From positions 21,191-85,190 of the forward strand of contig JAKALA010000008.1 in the NCBI GenBank assembly GCA_021813325.1: a stretch of 64,000 bases of DNA. Reading direction: 5' to 3'. The DNA is from a bacterium (GTDB taxonomy: Bacteria; Verrucomicrobiota; Verrucomicrobiia; Limisphaerales; UBA11358). The notes beneath the pieces were generated by a model. That model was given only the letters and a program-made list of their open reading frames with translations. It was not told where the DNA came from and ran no database searches. A program made the translations under genes and the position numbers. This document shows positions 33,063 through 43,839 of the stretch, piece after piece; positions within the stretch are counted from its first letter, which is position 1; each line of letters begins with the position of its first letter.

Positions 33063-34688
33063 ATGAAGTTCAAACCGCTTTCACCCAAATTGTGCTTACC
33101 GATGACGCATTCCGCTTTCGGCAAAATCAAACTGCTTTCGACCGTTGCGTTATCTTGTTTGCTCGGCAGCGAAGCCATGGCGGCCACCAAACCCAACATC
33201 ATTGTAATCCTGGTGGACGACATGGGTTGGAGCGATTTGGGCTGTTACGGCAGTGAAATTCCCACGCCGAATTTGGATCAACTGGCCAAAACCGGATTGC
33301 GTTTCACCCAGTTTTATAACACCGGGCGCTGTTGTCCTTCACGCGCGTCGTTGCTGACAGGATTGTATCCGCATGAAGCCGGGGTTGGGCACATGATGGA
33401 AGACCGCCATTTGCCGGGCTATCGCGGACATTTGAACGATGAATGCGTTACCATGGCCGAAGTGCTGAAACCCGCCGGCTACTTCACCGCCATGACGGGC
33501 AAATGGCATGTTGGCCAAAAGGCGGGGGTGGTGCCCTGGAAACGGGGCTTCGAGCGCAATCTGACCGCGCCGAGCGGCGGGTTTTATTACGGCGGCGCCC
33601 GGAACGCCAGCCTTTTTCTGAATGGCGACGCCATCGCCAATAACGATCCGCGTTTACCGAAAGACTGGTATTCCACGGATTTGTGGACCGATTACGGCAT
33701 CAAGTTCATCGACGAAGCGCTTGGGGAGAAGAAACCATTTTTTCTTTACCTGGCTTACAATGCTCCGCATTTCCCGTTGCAGGCGCCGGCGGAGGATATT
33801 GCCAAATTTCGGGGAAAATATCTCATTGGCTGGGATAAATTGCGGGAGCAGCGCCACGAACGGCAAAAGGAATTGGGCCTGCTTAATCCGGCCTGGGCCA
33901 TGTCGCCGCGCCCGCCGGAAGTGAGTGCCTGGGATGAGTTGAATGACCAGCAAAAAGATCGATTTGATCACATCATGTCCATCTACGCGGCGTGCGTATC
34001 GCACATGGACAAGGAAGTGGGCGTATTGGTCGAGGCGCTGAAACAGCGCGGGGTTTTGGACAACACGTTGATTTTGTTTATGAGCGACAATGGCGGCAAC
34101 CCCGAATCCGGCCCGCGTGGACGGCTGGAAGGAGCCAATCCCGGCAGCGTGGATAGCACGGTGTTTTGCGGTCAATCCTGGGCGACTTTGGAAAACACGC
34201 CATTGCGCCGCTACAAACATTTCAATCACGAAGGCGGTATCTCAACGCCATTGATTGTTCACTGGCCGGATGGATTCAAGTCACAAGGCGAATTGCGGCC
34301 GCAACCCGGCCATCTGGTGGACGTCATGGCCACGCTCGTCGACGTCAGCGGCGCGAAGTATCCCAAAGAATTCAATGGCAGGTCGATTTTGCCCATGGAG
34401 GGACGCAGCTTGGTTCCCGCCTTTAAAAACAAACCCATCGAACGAGACGCCTTGTATTGGGAGCACGAAGGCAACGCGGCGGTGCGGGTCGGCGACTGGA
34501 AGCTGGTTCGCAAGGGCGGAAATGGCGCGTGGGAACTTTACGACCTGAAGACAGATCGCACTGAACTCCATGACCTGTCCGGACAATTCCCGGACAAGGT
34601 TAAGGAACTCAGCGCGAAATGGCTCGCTTGGGCCAGGCGCGCCAAGGTCATCCCCGGACCTCCAGCCTTTAGCGGCAATGGAAATTAG
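33063..34688 (+). CDS. Sulfatase (arylsulfatase family)
   Basis: KPNIIVILVDDMGWSDLGCYGSEIPTPNLDQLA; formylglycine motif CPSRASLLTG; TGKWHVG; FMSDNGG. Confidence 0.94.
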   Translation: MKFKPLSPKLCLPMTHSAFGKIKLLSTVALSCLLGSEAMAATKPNIIVILVDDMGWSDLGCYGSEIPTPNLDQLAKTGLRFTQFYNTGRCCPSRASLLTGLYPHEAGVGHMMEDRHLPGYRGHLNDECVTMAEVLKPAGYFTAMTGKWHVGQKAGVVPWKRGFERNLTAPSGGFYYGGARNASLFLNGDAIANNDPRLPKDWYSTDLWTDYGIKFIDEALGEKKPFFLYLAYNAPHFPLQAPAEDIAKFRGKYLIGWDKLREQRHERQKELGLLNPAWAMSPRPPEVSAWDELNDQQKDRFDHIMSIYAACVSHMDKEVGVLVEALKQRGVLDNTLILFMSDNGGNPESGPRGRLEGANPGSVDSTVFCGQSWATLENTPLRRYKHFNHEGGISTPLIVHWPDGFKSQGELRPQPGHLVDVMATLVDVSGAKYPKEFNGRSILPMEGRSLVPAFKNKPIERDALYWEHEGNAAVRVGDWKLVRKGGNGAWELYDLKTDRTELHDLSGQFPDKVKELSAKWLAWARRAKVIPGPPAFSGNGN

Positions 34689-34813
34689 ATCGTCGCTTGT
34701 CTGTGTCGTTCAAGCCAGTCCAAATCTTTACACTGGCACCACTGCCCCCGTTTTTTGGCACTACTGGCTCTCGACAGTTTGCGTGCTGACCGACAAACTG
34801 GCGGCATCATCTT

Positions 34814-36145
34814 ATGCGCCCAATTCTGCTTACCCTCGCCCTTGTCACCGGCTGCCAACTCGCTTTTGGCGGTGTTCCGGATGAATTCAAGCCCACGCCC
34901 GCGCCGGCCCCGGGCGGTCTGTTGCTCAAGCGCGGAGATCGACTGGCCATTTGCGGTGATTCGATTACCGAACAAAAGATGTATTCGCGCCTGATCGAAG
35001 ATTATCTCACGGCATGCACGCCCGAGTTGAAAGTGAGCGTGCGCCAGTTCGGCTGGGGTGGGGAACGCACCGATGGTTTTCTCAAGCGCATGACGAACGA
35101 TTGCCTGCGTTTTAAGCCGTCCGTTGCGACCACCTGCTATGGCATGAATGATCACGAATATCGCCCTTACGAATCTAAAATCGGCGATACCTACCGCAAA
35201 TATTCGACCGCCGTGGTGGACAGTTTCAAAGCGCATGATGTGCGGGTGGTGCTGGGTTCCGCCGGCTGTGTGGGCAACCGTTCCTGGTGGCAGCCGGGGG
35301 CGACCTCGGAGGCGCTTAATTTGAATTTGTGCCAGTTGCGGAACATTGATGTTGAAATTGCCCAACAAGAAAACGTGCGTTTTGCCGATGTGTTCTGGCC
35401 GATGTTGAACGCGGCTTACACGGCGGAGGAGAAGTTCGGCGCCAGCTATCACTTGTCTGGCGGCGACGCTGTGCATCCCGGTTGGGCTGGGCATACCATC
35501 ATGGCCTACGCGTTTCTCAAGGCGCTGGGGTTGGACGGTAACATTGCCGATTTCAAGGTGGATTTATCCTCGGGAAAAATGACCGTGTCTGAAGGTCATA
35601 AATTGCTCAAAGCAAAAGACGGCGTTTACACGATCCGCAGTTCGCGTTATCCGTTTTGTCCCGACGCGCCCATGGGCTTGGCGGCGGACTGGTATCCCAC
35701 CATCGGATTGAACAGCGTGACCAATAGTGACAGCATTCGCTCCGGCATGACGCTGGTGCCGTTCAATGAAGATCTCAACCGGTTCATGCTGACGGTCAAC
35801 CATGCCACGGCGGACAAATATCGGGTGACTTGGGGTGAGAACAGCCGGGAGTTTACCAAGGAACAATTGGCCAGCGGCGTCAATCTGGCCGCGGAATTCA
35901 CGGCGAATCCGTTCTCCACGCAGTTCGCGTTGATTGATGCTGCTGTGGCCAGCAAACAGGCATTCGAAACCCGCGAGGTCAAGGTGTTGTTCCGGACAGG
36001 CGACGACAAGGCGACCATGGAGCAAATTTCCGCCAAAACGGATCAAGTGATTAAAGCAAGCGAAAAGGAGCACGCCGCGCTGGATGCCGTCATTCGGGCG
36101 GCTTACAAACCCATCACTTACACCCTGAAGATCACCGCTGAATGA
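34814..36145 (+). CDS. Secreted SGNH/GDSL-type hydrolase
   Basis: LAICGDSITEQKMYSRLIEDYL; QFGWGGERTDGF; GGDAVHPGWAGHTIMAYAF. Confidence 0.85.
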   Translation: MRPILLTLALVTGCQLAFGGVPDEFKPTPAPAPGGLLLKRGDRLAICGDSITEQKMYSRLIEDYLTACTPELKVSVRQFGWGGERTDGFLKRMTNDCLRFKPSVATTCYGMNDHEYRPYESKIGDTYRKYSTAVVDSFKAHDVRVVLGSAGCVGNRSWWQPGATSEALNLNLCQLRNIDVEIAQQENVRFADVFWPMLNAAYTAEEKFGASYHLSGGDAVHPGWAGHTIMAYAFLKALGLDGNIADFKVDLSSGKMTVSEGHKLLKAKDGVYTIRSSRYPFCPDAPMGLAADWYPTIGLNSVTNSDSIRSGMTLVPFNEDLNRFMLTVNHATADKYRVTWGENSREFTKEQLASGVNLAAEFTANPFSTQFALIDAAVASKQAFETREVKVLFRTGDDKATMEQISAKTDQVIKASEKEHAALDAVIRAAYKPITYTLKITAE

Positions 36146-38505
36146 GCTTTTGCGCCAAATGCTGGATGGTGACGGGACTTGCCTCCGCGCTATTTTTTCA
36201 GATTCCAAGCTCAGCCCTCAAGGCCGACTCGTTGGTGGATGCGGTCAATCCACTGATCGGCGCCAGCACGAGTATTGAATATGGCGAGGGCAAAACGTTT
36301 CCCGGAGCGGCCACGCCGTTTGGTTTGGTGCAGTTAAGCCCGGACACCATTACCGGCGGGGACAACGGACCGGGCTATTCGCACGAGCACACCACGATTG
36401 AAGGTTTCAGTTTCATCCACATGAGCGGCATTGGCTGGTATGGTGATTTCGGCAATTTTCTGGTGATGCCGACCACAGGGCCATTGCACACCGCCAGCGG
36501 GGTGAAGGGCGGGGGAGATGGCTATCGTTCGCGCTTCAGCCATGACACCGAAGTGGCCAAGGCGGGATATTATGCCGTGACGTTGAGTGATTATTCCGTG
36601 CGCGCCGAAGCCACGGCGGCACCTCATGCCGGCATTTTGCGCTTCACGTTTCCGCAGAACGATGAAAGCCGCATTCAAATTGATCTGGCTCGGCGCATTG
36701 GTGGAACTTCTTCCCGCCAATACGTCAAAGTGGTGGATGACCATACGATTGAGGGCTGGATGAAATGTCCGCCGGAATGCGGCGGCTGGGGCAACGGCGA
36801 TGGCAAGGCGAATTACACGGTTTATTTTTATGCCCAGTTCAGCCGGCCATTGAAAAAGTTTGGTGTCTGGTCGGCCGACATTCCCAAAGACTGGGTGCGA
36901 AAACGCGACGAAGTCGTCAGCCAAAAATATCGTGAGGTTGTGGCGGCCGCGAAGGTGCTGGACGGCTGCCAGGAAATGGAAGGCGATCATCTGGGCTTTT
37001 TCAGCGAGTTTGCGACGACCAATGGCGAGCCGGTTTTGCTGAAGGCCGGAATTTCATTTGTGGACGTGGCCGGGGCGAGGGAGAATCTGGAACACGACAT
37101 TCCCGGCTGGGATTTCAACGTGGTGCGGGCGCAATCAAAGGCGCTTTGGGAAAAGGCATTCTCTGGCATCGCCATCAAGGGGGGAAATGCCGTCCAGCAT
37201 GAAGCGTTTGCCACCGCGATGTATCATTCCATGCTTGATCCCCGGGCGTATTCGGATGTGAACGGCAATTATAAAGGCGCCGACGGCCGGGTGCATCGCG
37301 CCGAGCATTTCACCTACCGCACCATTTTCAGCGGCTGGGATGTGTTTCGCAGTGAGTTTCCCTTACTCACGATCATTCGCCCCGATGTGGTGAATGACGA
37401 GGTGAATTCGCTCATGCAGCAGGCGGAATTGAGCGGCAACGGTTATCTGGCCCGCTGGGAATTGGTGGCGATAGAATCCGGCTGCATGATCGGCGATCCG
37501 GCAGTCTCAGTCATTGCCGATGCGTATCTCAAAGGGATCCGCGGCTACGATGCACAGGAGGCTTACAAATTGTGCCGCCAGACGGTGGAGTTGGATCGTG
37601 AGAACGGAAACCTGCGGCCTGAATATCGCCAGCTTGGCTTTGCTCCAGGCAGTGTTTCGGTGACGCTGGAAGACGCTTACTTTGATTACTGCGCCGGACG
37701 TTTCGCGGAGGCCTTGGGCAAAACCGATGATGCCAAACGGCTCATGCAACGTTCCCAAAACTACCGGAATATCTACGATCCCGCCGTGGGCAACATGCAC
37801 GCGAAGAACGCCGACGGTTCCTGGACGAAATGGGAGGGCGCCACCAAGCAGGGGCAGGGCTGTGTCGAGAGCGATCCGTATCAGCAGGGCTGGTTTGTGC
37901 CGCAGGACGTGGCGGGGCTGATGGATTTGATGGGACACGATTATTTTGTTCGTTACCTGACCGAGTTTTTTGAGAAAACACCGCTGACCTTCAAGTGGAA
38001 CGATTATTACAACCACGCCAATGAACCGGTGCATCATGTCGCCTATTTGTTTGCCTATGCGGGCAAGCCGTGGCTGACGCAGAAATGCTCCCGCATCATC
38101 ATGGATCACGCCTATGGCGCCGGCGTAAAAGGCTTGTGCGGCAACGAAGACGTGGGCCAGATGTCCGCCTGGTATATTCTCAGTGCGGCGGGCCTCCATC
38201 CGGTTTCACCGGTGGACGGTATTTATGTCATCGGCAGCCCGCTGTTTGCGGAAACCACCTTCCAACTCGATCCGGCATATTATCCCGGCAAAACCTTCAC
38301 CATTCGTGCCCGGAACAATTCCGCGAAAAACATGTATGTGCAATCGGCCACGCTGAATGGCAAGCCACTGAACCGCGCCTGGCTGCGCCACGCGGAAATC
38401 GCCGCCGGCGGCACGCTGGAATTGGTGATGGGACCGCAGCCAAACGAGAATTGGGGATCGGCGCCGGATGAATTGCCACCGCGCAATTTTCCATCTACTA
38501 AGTAG
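36142..38505 (+). CDS. GH92 family glycoside hydrolase (predicted exo-alpha-mannosidase)
   Basis: VNPLIGASTSIEYGEGKTFPGAATPFGLVQLSPDT; GYSHEHTTIEGFSFIHMSG; TYRTIFSGWDVFRSEFPL; GNEDVGQMSAWYILSAAGLHPV. Confidence 0.92.
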   Translation: MSFCAKCWMVTGLASALFFQIPSSALKADSLVDAVNPLIGASTSIEYGEGKTFPGAATPFGLVQLSPDTITGGDNGPGYSHEHTTIEGFSFIHMSGIGWYGDFGNFLVMPTTGPLHTASGVKGGGDGYRSRFSHDTEVAKAGYYAVTLSDYSVRAEATAAPHAGILRFTFPQNDESRIQIDLARRIGGTSSRQYVKVVDDHTIEGWMKCPPECGGWGNGDGKANYTVYFYAQFSRPLKKFGVWSADIPKDWVRKRDEVVSQKYREVVAAAKVLDGCQEMEGDHLGFFSEFATTNGEPVLLKAGISFVDVAGARENLEHDIPGWDFNVVRAQSKALWEKAFSGIAIKGGNAVQHEAFATAMYHSMLDPRAYSDVNGNYKGADGRVHRAEHFTYRTIFSGWDVFRSEFPLLTIIRPDVVNDEVNSLMQQAELSGNGYLARWELVAIESGCMIGDPAVSVIADAYLKGIRGYDAQEAYKLCRQTVELDRENGNLRPEYRQLGFAPGSVSVTLEDAYFDYCAGRFAEALGKTDDAKRLMQRSQNYRNIYDPAVGNMHAKNADGSWTKWEGATKQGQGCVESDPYQQGWFVPQDVAGLMDLMGHDYFVRYLTEFFEKTPLTFKWNDYYNHANEPVHHVAYLFAYAGKPWLTQKCSRIIMDHAYGAGVKGLCGNEDVGQMSAWYILSAAGLHPVSPVDGIYVIGSPLFAETTFQLDPAYYPGKTFTIRARNNSAKNMYVQSATLNGKPLNRAWLRHAEIAAGGTLELVMGPQPNENWGSAPDELPPRNFPSTK

Positions 38506-38508
38506 CGT

Positions 38509-41079
38509 GTGTTGAAATTCATTAAACGGCTCGCTTGGATGCTCGCGTTTTGTTGCGCCGGCAATGGGGTCTTCGCCGCGCCAACGGCCTGGTTTGTGGA
38601 CGGATACCACGGCGGCATTTATGGTCATTACCCGCCGTCCTTCACCCGTTTCATGGTGGATGCCTTGAACGCCCATCCAGATTGGAAACTGAACTTGGAG
38701 ATTGAACCCGTCACCTGGGATTTTGTTCAAACGAACACGCCGGAAGACTACGCCGCCTTCCTAAAGCTTGCGGCCGATCAATCCGTCAAGGGCCGGATCG
38801 AATTTGTGAACCCCGCCTACGGGCAAAGCTATCTCTGGACGGCTTCGGGAGAGAGCATGATTCAGCAATTCCATATCGGAATGCGCAAGATTCGGGAACA
38901 CTTTACGAATGCGGAGTTTCAAACTTATAGTTCTGAAGAACCTTGCTTTACCAGCGCGCTGCCGGGAATTCTCAAGTCGTTTGGTTTTGATCACGCCGTG
39001 TTGAAAAACCCCAATACCTGCTGGGGCGGTTACACCCGGGCGTTTGGCGGTGAACTGGTGAACTGGATTGGGCCGGATGGCACTGGCATTCCGACGGTGC
39101 CGCGCTACGCAATCGAATCGCTCAAACCCGGTTCCACCTGGGAAACCATGGCTTGCGCCAATGCGCCTGAATATGTGGATGCCGCGATTCAAGCGGGCAT
39201 TCAACATCCGGTTGGAATGTGTTTGCAGGACGCCGGCTGGCGCTTCGGGCCGTGGCTGGATTATGTGCATGGCTCCTATGAACCGTCGATTTCCACGACC
39301 TGGCGAAATTATTTTGAAAACATCGCCATCAAAACGCCGGGGCAGGATTGGCATTTCAACCAGGAAGACGTCCAGGTGAGCCTGGTTTGGGGTTCCCAAG
39401 TGTTGCAAGGCATCGCCCGGAATGTTCATCGCGCGGAAAATCGCATCGTGGCTGCTGAAAAGCTGGCCACGCTTGCCTCCGTCTTTGGAGACGAGAACTG
39501 GCCAGAAGCCAAATTTGAAAACGCTTGGGAATCGCTGTTGTTGTCGCAACACCACGATTGCTGGATTGTTCCTTACAATGGCCGGCGTAACAACACCTGG
39601 GCTGACAAGGTTGCCGCTTGGACCAGCAACACGGTTCAGCAAAGCAGCGAGATTGCCCGAAATGCGATGGAAACCTTGGCTCCACCAGGGGCGAATGACG
39701 CTCCGTATCAGGTGCGGGTTTTCAATACTCTTGCGATTGGCCGGACGAATGCGGTGATCGTGGATCTGCCGGAACATTGGGCGGGCAATCCAATCATCAA
39801 AGATCAGACTGGAAAAGCGATGGCGTCCCAAGGTATCGACGGAAATCAAAAGCTTCTGTTTTCCGCTCCGGTGCCGCCGCTGGGCTACGAAATATTTGTG
39901 ATGGAGCCCGGCGCCAAGTCGGATGCGCCCAAGCCGCTGGTCTCCGTCCAAACCAACGGATGCACCATCATCGACACGGATCTTTATCGAATCGAACTTG
40001 ATCCTGCTCATGGAGGTGTGATTCGCAGCCTGGTCACCAAGCAATTGAGCCGGCGTGAATGGTGTCAGCCTGGCGGCGAACGTTCCCTCAACGAATTGCG
40101 GGGATATTTCACTCAAGCCGGGAAGTTTTTTTCGTCCGCCGACAACCCAGCCAGGATTGAAATTCTGGAAAATGGCCCGGTGCGCGCACAGGTTCGTGTG
40201 ACTGGCCAGATCGCTTCAAATCCGTTTTCTCAAGTCATCACGGTCACTGAGGGCCAGCGGCGGATCGACTGCCATGTCCGGATTGATTGGCAGAGCAATG
40301 TTCGGGTAGGTTCCGATTTTGAAACAAAGGATTCCTTCCATCGCGAACACGATCGGAAAGCCTTTTACGATGATCGCTTTAAATTGCAGGTTTTGTTCCC
40401 GGTCAGCTTGAAACAGCAAAAAATATTTAAGGACGCTCCGTTCGACGTTACGGCCAGCAAGCTTCCAGACACATTTTTTGATTCATGGAGGAACATTAAA
40501 AACAACATCATTTTGAATTGGGTGGATGCGTTTGATCCCGAAGAAAAGCTCGGATTTTCTTTATTTACCGATCACACCACCAGTTACGCGCATGGCCCCC
40601 AAGATCCACTCGGGCTGACGCTGCTTTTTTCCGGGGTGGGGTTATGGGGACGCGATTATCATATTCACGGTCCAACCGATGTGAATTATTCGTTCATGCC
40701 GCATGCTGGCAACTGGGATCAAGCGCAAGTGGAAGCAGAGAACGGCGCGTGGAATGAGCCGTTACTGGCTCAAGTCTATCACACGATGAACAACGCGAAA
40801 TCCGCTTGTCTATCCTTGCTTGCTTTTGATCAATCGGGCTGGGTTGTGCCAACCATGCGCCTGGAGGATGGGAAAGTGATCGTTCGTTTGTTTAATGCCA
40901 CGGAAAGACCCATCACTCAACAAGCCGTTTATGCCGGATCCGTCGCCAAAGTGGAGCAGGTGCAACTCAACGGGGCGGTCATTCGCGAAATTCCGTTTGA
41001 GAAATCGGCTGATGGCAAAAGCCATTTTCGCATCAGCTTGCCGGGCTTGGGGGTGGGAACGTTACGAATTACTCGTTGA
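38509..41079 (+). CDS. GH38-like glycoside hydrolase (divergent alpha-mannosidase family)
   Basis: WFVDGYHGGIYGHYPPSFTRFMVDAL; ALPGILKSFGFDHAVLKN; LLLSQHHDCWIVPYNGR; C-terminal beta domains. Confidence 0.75.
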   Translation: MLKFIKRLAWMLAFCCAGNGVFAAPTAWFVDGYHGGIYGHYPPSFTRFMVDALNAHPDWKLNLEIEPVTWDFVQTNTPEDYAAFLKLAADQSVKGRIEFVNPAYGQSYLWTASGESMIQQFHIGMRKIREHFTNAEFQTYSSEEPCFTSALPGILKSFGFDHAVLKNPNTCWGGYTRAFGGELVNWIGPDGTGIPTVPRYAIESLKPGSTWETMACANAPEYVDAAIQAGIQHPVGMCLQDAGWRFGPWLDYVHGSYEPSISTTWRNYFENIAIKTPGQDWHFNQEDVQVSLVWGSQVLQGIARNVHRAENRIVAAEKLATLASVFGDENWPEAKFENAWESLLLSQHHDCWIVPYNGRRNNTWADKVAAWTSNTVQQSSEIARNAMETLAPPGANDAPYQVRVFNTLAIGRTNAVIVDLPEHWAGNPIIKDQTGKAMASQGIDGNQKLLFSAPVPPLGYEIFVMEPGAKSDAPKPLVSVQTNGCTIIDTDLYRIELDPAHGGVIRSLVTKQLSRREWCQPGGERSLNELRGYFTQAGKFFSSADNPARIEILENGPVRAQVRVTGQIASNPFSQVITVTEGQRRIDCHVRIDWQSNVRVGSDFETKDSFHREHDRKAFYDDRFKLQVLFPVSLKQQKIFKDAPFDVTASKLPDTFFDSWRNIKNNIILNWVDAFDPEEKLGFSLFTDHTTSYAHGPQDPLGLTLLFSGVGLWGRDYHIHGPTDVNYSFMPHAGNWDQAQVEAENGAWNEPLLAQVYHTMNNAKSACLSLLAFDQSGWVVPTMRLEDGKVIVRLFNATERPITQQAVYAGSVAKVEQVQLNGAVIREIPFEKSADGKSHFRISLPGLGVGTLRITR

Positions 41080-42937
41080 ACTTCGCGCGGGCATCGGTTG
41101 AGGATGCCAGCCGTCGGTTGTAACCCGCCGCCGCTCGATTATCCGGTTGGAGCTTCAGCATCGCGCTCATGGCTTCACGGGCCTGCTCCCATTTGTTTTG
41201 AGCCACCAGCGCCCGGGCCAGGATAAAATGTGCGTCCGGCAGAAAATACTTCAATTGGATTGCGCGGCGGGCAGCCGCTTCGGCCTCGTCTGGCTGGCCG
41301 AGTCGGAGCGATGCCTCGGCTAATCCCAGCCAGACCATCGGATCGCGTTCTTCTGTCTTGAGAGCAGCACGAGCCAGTTCGGCCAGCGGTTGCCATTCGC
41401 GAAGTCGCAGCAGCAACAAGCCCATTTGCCGTAAAATCAATGGATGGGTGGGATTTGTCTGGATGGCTTCATAAACCAACTGGCGGGCCTGGCGAACGTC
41501 GCGTTTCGCCAGAGCCAGTTCTGCGCGTGGCAGCAGGGAAAAAACACCCGGTGGCAGCGTCTCCAGAAGCACTTCGAGCGTCGCTTCCGCGTCAGTTAAT
41601 CGCCCGAGATTCAACTGGCAATGAAACAAGGCGTTGGCAAAGTCATTTCGCTCGGGAAAACTGGCAAACAAATCTTCGAGCACAGGCAAAGCGACGGCAA
41701 GTTGCGCTGACTCCAGGCAGGATTGCGTGAAATTCCACTGAGCTTCGCGCTGAACGGCCAAGGCTGCCGGCACACCGGATTGAGCAACCGGCGGGGCGAT
41801 GTCACCGGAAGAAGCTTCCGTCTCCCAACTGGCCACGCGCTGAATAGCAGGCGGATCCTGGAATGCTTCCACCCAGACACGCCCTTCCATGTCGTCGCCG
41901 ATCGGCAACCCGAACCACGTTAAAATGGTTGGGACCACATCCAGCACGCTTGCTCCATGCAACAGCCCGTCCTGAACCAGTTCGGGGCCGCTGGCAGTGA
42001 TGATCCCCACGGGTGACTTCCAGGCATCAGCGTCGTTTTGCGGGAAACCGGCTGGCGGAAAATCCGGACTGCGCACGCCGTGGGCCGAGATAAGCATTGC
42101 CGTGGTGTTCCGTCCCGCCGTTTGCAGCAAAGCCCCGAGCATCCGGTCCAAAATCCGGTATTCCATGCGAACCACGTCCTGATAAAGGTCAAAATCATTC
42201 TCGTTGATCCACGCTCTTCGTGGCGCGGAGAAGGGCAGGAACCATCGGGAGATGTGACCGGGCGCGGGCAAACGCACGGTGGCAAAGTCCCATTCACAGG
42301 TTTGCATCAAATGCAGGATGGCGGCGTGATGGGAAAAATCCGCTGTCAACAGCACCCGTAGTTGACCGATCCGACGATCACGCTTTTGATCCACGCGTTT
42401 CCATTGCGGGATGTATTGCGAAATTAAATCGGCTCCAATCGTTTCCGGACTCACCCGCATCGAGTCGAGCGCATTCGCCAGGAAATTTTGGTTGTAGGTT
42501 CCAGGCGATGCGGGAGGCCAAGGTTTCACACCGGGAGCGGCGGTGGGTTCCGAGTAACGATCAGAGACAATCATCCCGGCATTCTCGGCGCTGCCATGCG
42601 TGGCGGGCCAGCCTACCACCAAACTGCGTTTGTCTGCGCGAGCCAGAATTTCCCACAAGGCGCAAACGCGACGGGCGTGGCGGTTGGTCGGAACGAGCTG
42701 CTGATCTTGGGCATCCCACTCGCGCGAATGAATGATTCCATGACGCCAGGGACGTTTTCCGGTGGCCACGCTCGTCCACAGGGCGGCGGTGTTGAGCGGC
42801 TGACAGGCCATGAGTTCGCCAACCACACCGGTTTCCACGAGTTGGTTCAGCGCCGGCAGTTCACCGGCGTCCATCAGCGGATTGAGAATTTTCCAATCAG
42901 CGGCATCCCAGCCGATCAGCAGGAATTTTTTCTGCAT
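41069..42937 (-). CDS. Alkaline-phosphatase-superfamily (type I phosphodiesterase-like) domain fused to TPR repeats
   Basis: KKFLLIGWDAADWKILNPLMDAGELPALNQLVETG; TAALWTSVATGKRPWRHGI; C-terminal TPR-like helices. Confidence 0.8.
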   Translation of the reverse strand: MQKKFLLIGWDAADWKILNPLMDAGELPALNQLVETGVVGELMACQPLNTAALWTSVATGKRPWRHGIIHSREWDAQDQQLVPTNRHARRVCALWEILARADKRSLVVGWPATHGSAENAGMIVSDRYSEPTAAPGVKPWPPASPGTYNQNFLANALDSMRVSPETIGADLISQYIPQWKRVDQKRDRRIGQLRVLLTADFSHHAAILHLMQTCEWDFATVRLPAPGHISRWFLPFSAPRRAWINENDFDLYQDVVRMEYRILDRMLGALLQTAGRNTTAMLISAHGVRSPDFPPAGFPQNDADAWKSPVGIITASGPELVQDGLLHGASVLDVVPTILTWFGLPIGDDMEGRVWVEAFQDPPAIQRVASWETEASSGDIAPPVAQSGVPAALAVQREAQWNFTQSCLESAQLAVALPVLEDLFASFPERNDFANALFHCQLNLGRLTDAEATLEVLLETLPPGVFSLLPRAELALAKRDVRQARQLVYEAIQTNPTHPLILRQMGLLLLRLREWQPLAELARAALKTEERDPMVWLGLAEASLRLGQPDEAEAAARRAIQLKYFLPDAHFILARALVAQNKWEQAREAMSAMLKLQPDNRAAAGYNRRLASSTDARAKFNE

Positions 42938-42978
42938 GTGAACGTCAGCAGAGTAGGGGATGCGTTGAACAATGCAAG

Positions 42979-43746
42979 CTACCGATTGCCGGAAACGGCA
43001 TTGGTGCGTTCGTGGGCGAGCAGCCAGGAATAAAGCTCTGGATTATTGAAAGTCTCGGTCCAGGCGTCGTGCATGGCCTCGGGATAAATCGTCAGTTTCA
43101 CTTCCTGGCCGCCGAATTTTTTTAGGCAGGCCACTGTGCGTTCGGATTCATCGACCGGCACCACGGGATCTTTGGCGCCGTGAAAGGCCCAGACGGGCAG
43201 TGTTTTCAGCGCTGCGGCATGCTCCGGCGTTACGAGAATAATGTCCAGCAAATCACCGCCACCGGAAATGGGCACAATGGCTGCGAATTTTTCCGGGTAA
43301 CAAAGTCCCAGTTTCCACGTGCCGTAACCGCCCATGCTCAAGCCGGCCAGATAAACCCGCTTTTCGTCCACGTTGAAGGTCTTTTCGGCATGGGCCAAAA
43401 GTAGCAGCAATGAATCGCTGTTCCAGAGGTGATCCGTTGCGCACTGCGGGGCCACGATGATAAAAGGCAAATCGTGGCCGGCTTTGATATATTTCAGCGG
43501 TCCGTGAACTTCGACCTGCTGAACATTGTCGCCGCGTTCGCCGGCTCCATGCAAAAACAGCATCAGCGGCCAGCGTTTGGCGTCCTTGGCGTCATAACCT
43601 TTTGGCAAATAATATTCAAACTTCATGTCGCCACTGTGCGAGGCTGTCCATGGGAGCGAATCCGATTTCATTTCGTGGATGCCCTGCTGGGCCGACAGTT
43701 TGGCGGCCAGAATGAGACTGGCGAAGACAAGAAGGATGGATTTCAT
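42979..43746 (-). CDS. Secreted alpha/beta hydrolase (esterase/PHB depolymerase-like)
   Basis: YYLPKGYDAKDAKRWPLMLFLHGAGERGDN; VYLAGLSMGGYGTW (GxSxGG); PVWAFHGAKDPVVPV. Confidence 0.88.
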   Translation of the reverse strand: MKSILLVFASLILAAKLSAQQGIHEMKSDSLPWTASHSGDMKFEYYLPKGYDAKDAKRWPLMLFLHGAGERGDNVQQVEVHGPLKYIKAGHDLPFIIVAPQCATDHLWNSDSLLLLLAHAEKTFNVDEKRVYLAGLSMGGYGTWKLGLCYPEKFAAIVPISGGGDLLDIILVTPEHAAALKTLPVWAFHGAKDPVVPVDESERTVACLKKFGGQEVKLTIYPEAMHDAWTETFNNPELYSWLLAHERTNAVSGNR

Positions 43747-43839
43747 GACCCGTTATGTTGGTTGGAAAACGCGCCTGTTTTCAAGAATCAAAACCGGGAG
43801 TCGCTCGTAATCGTAATATTTGTTCAATCGGAACACAGA

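Noticed and set aside
38761-40116. 451-aa minus-strand ORF opposite the GH38-like gene
   Set aside because: Shadow ORF; the plus strand encodes a recognisable glycoside hydrolase across the same bases.
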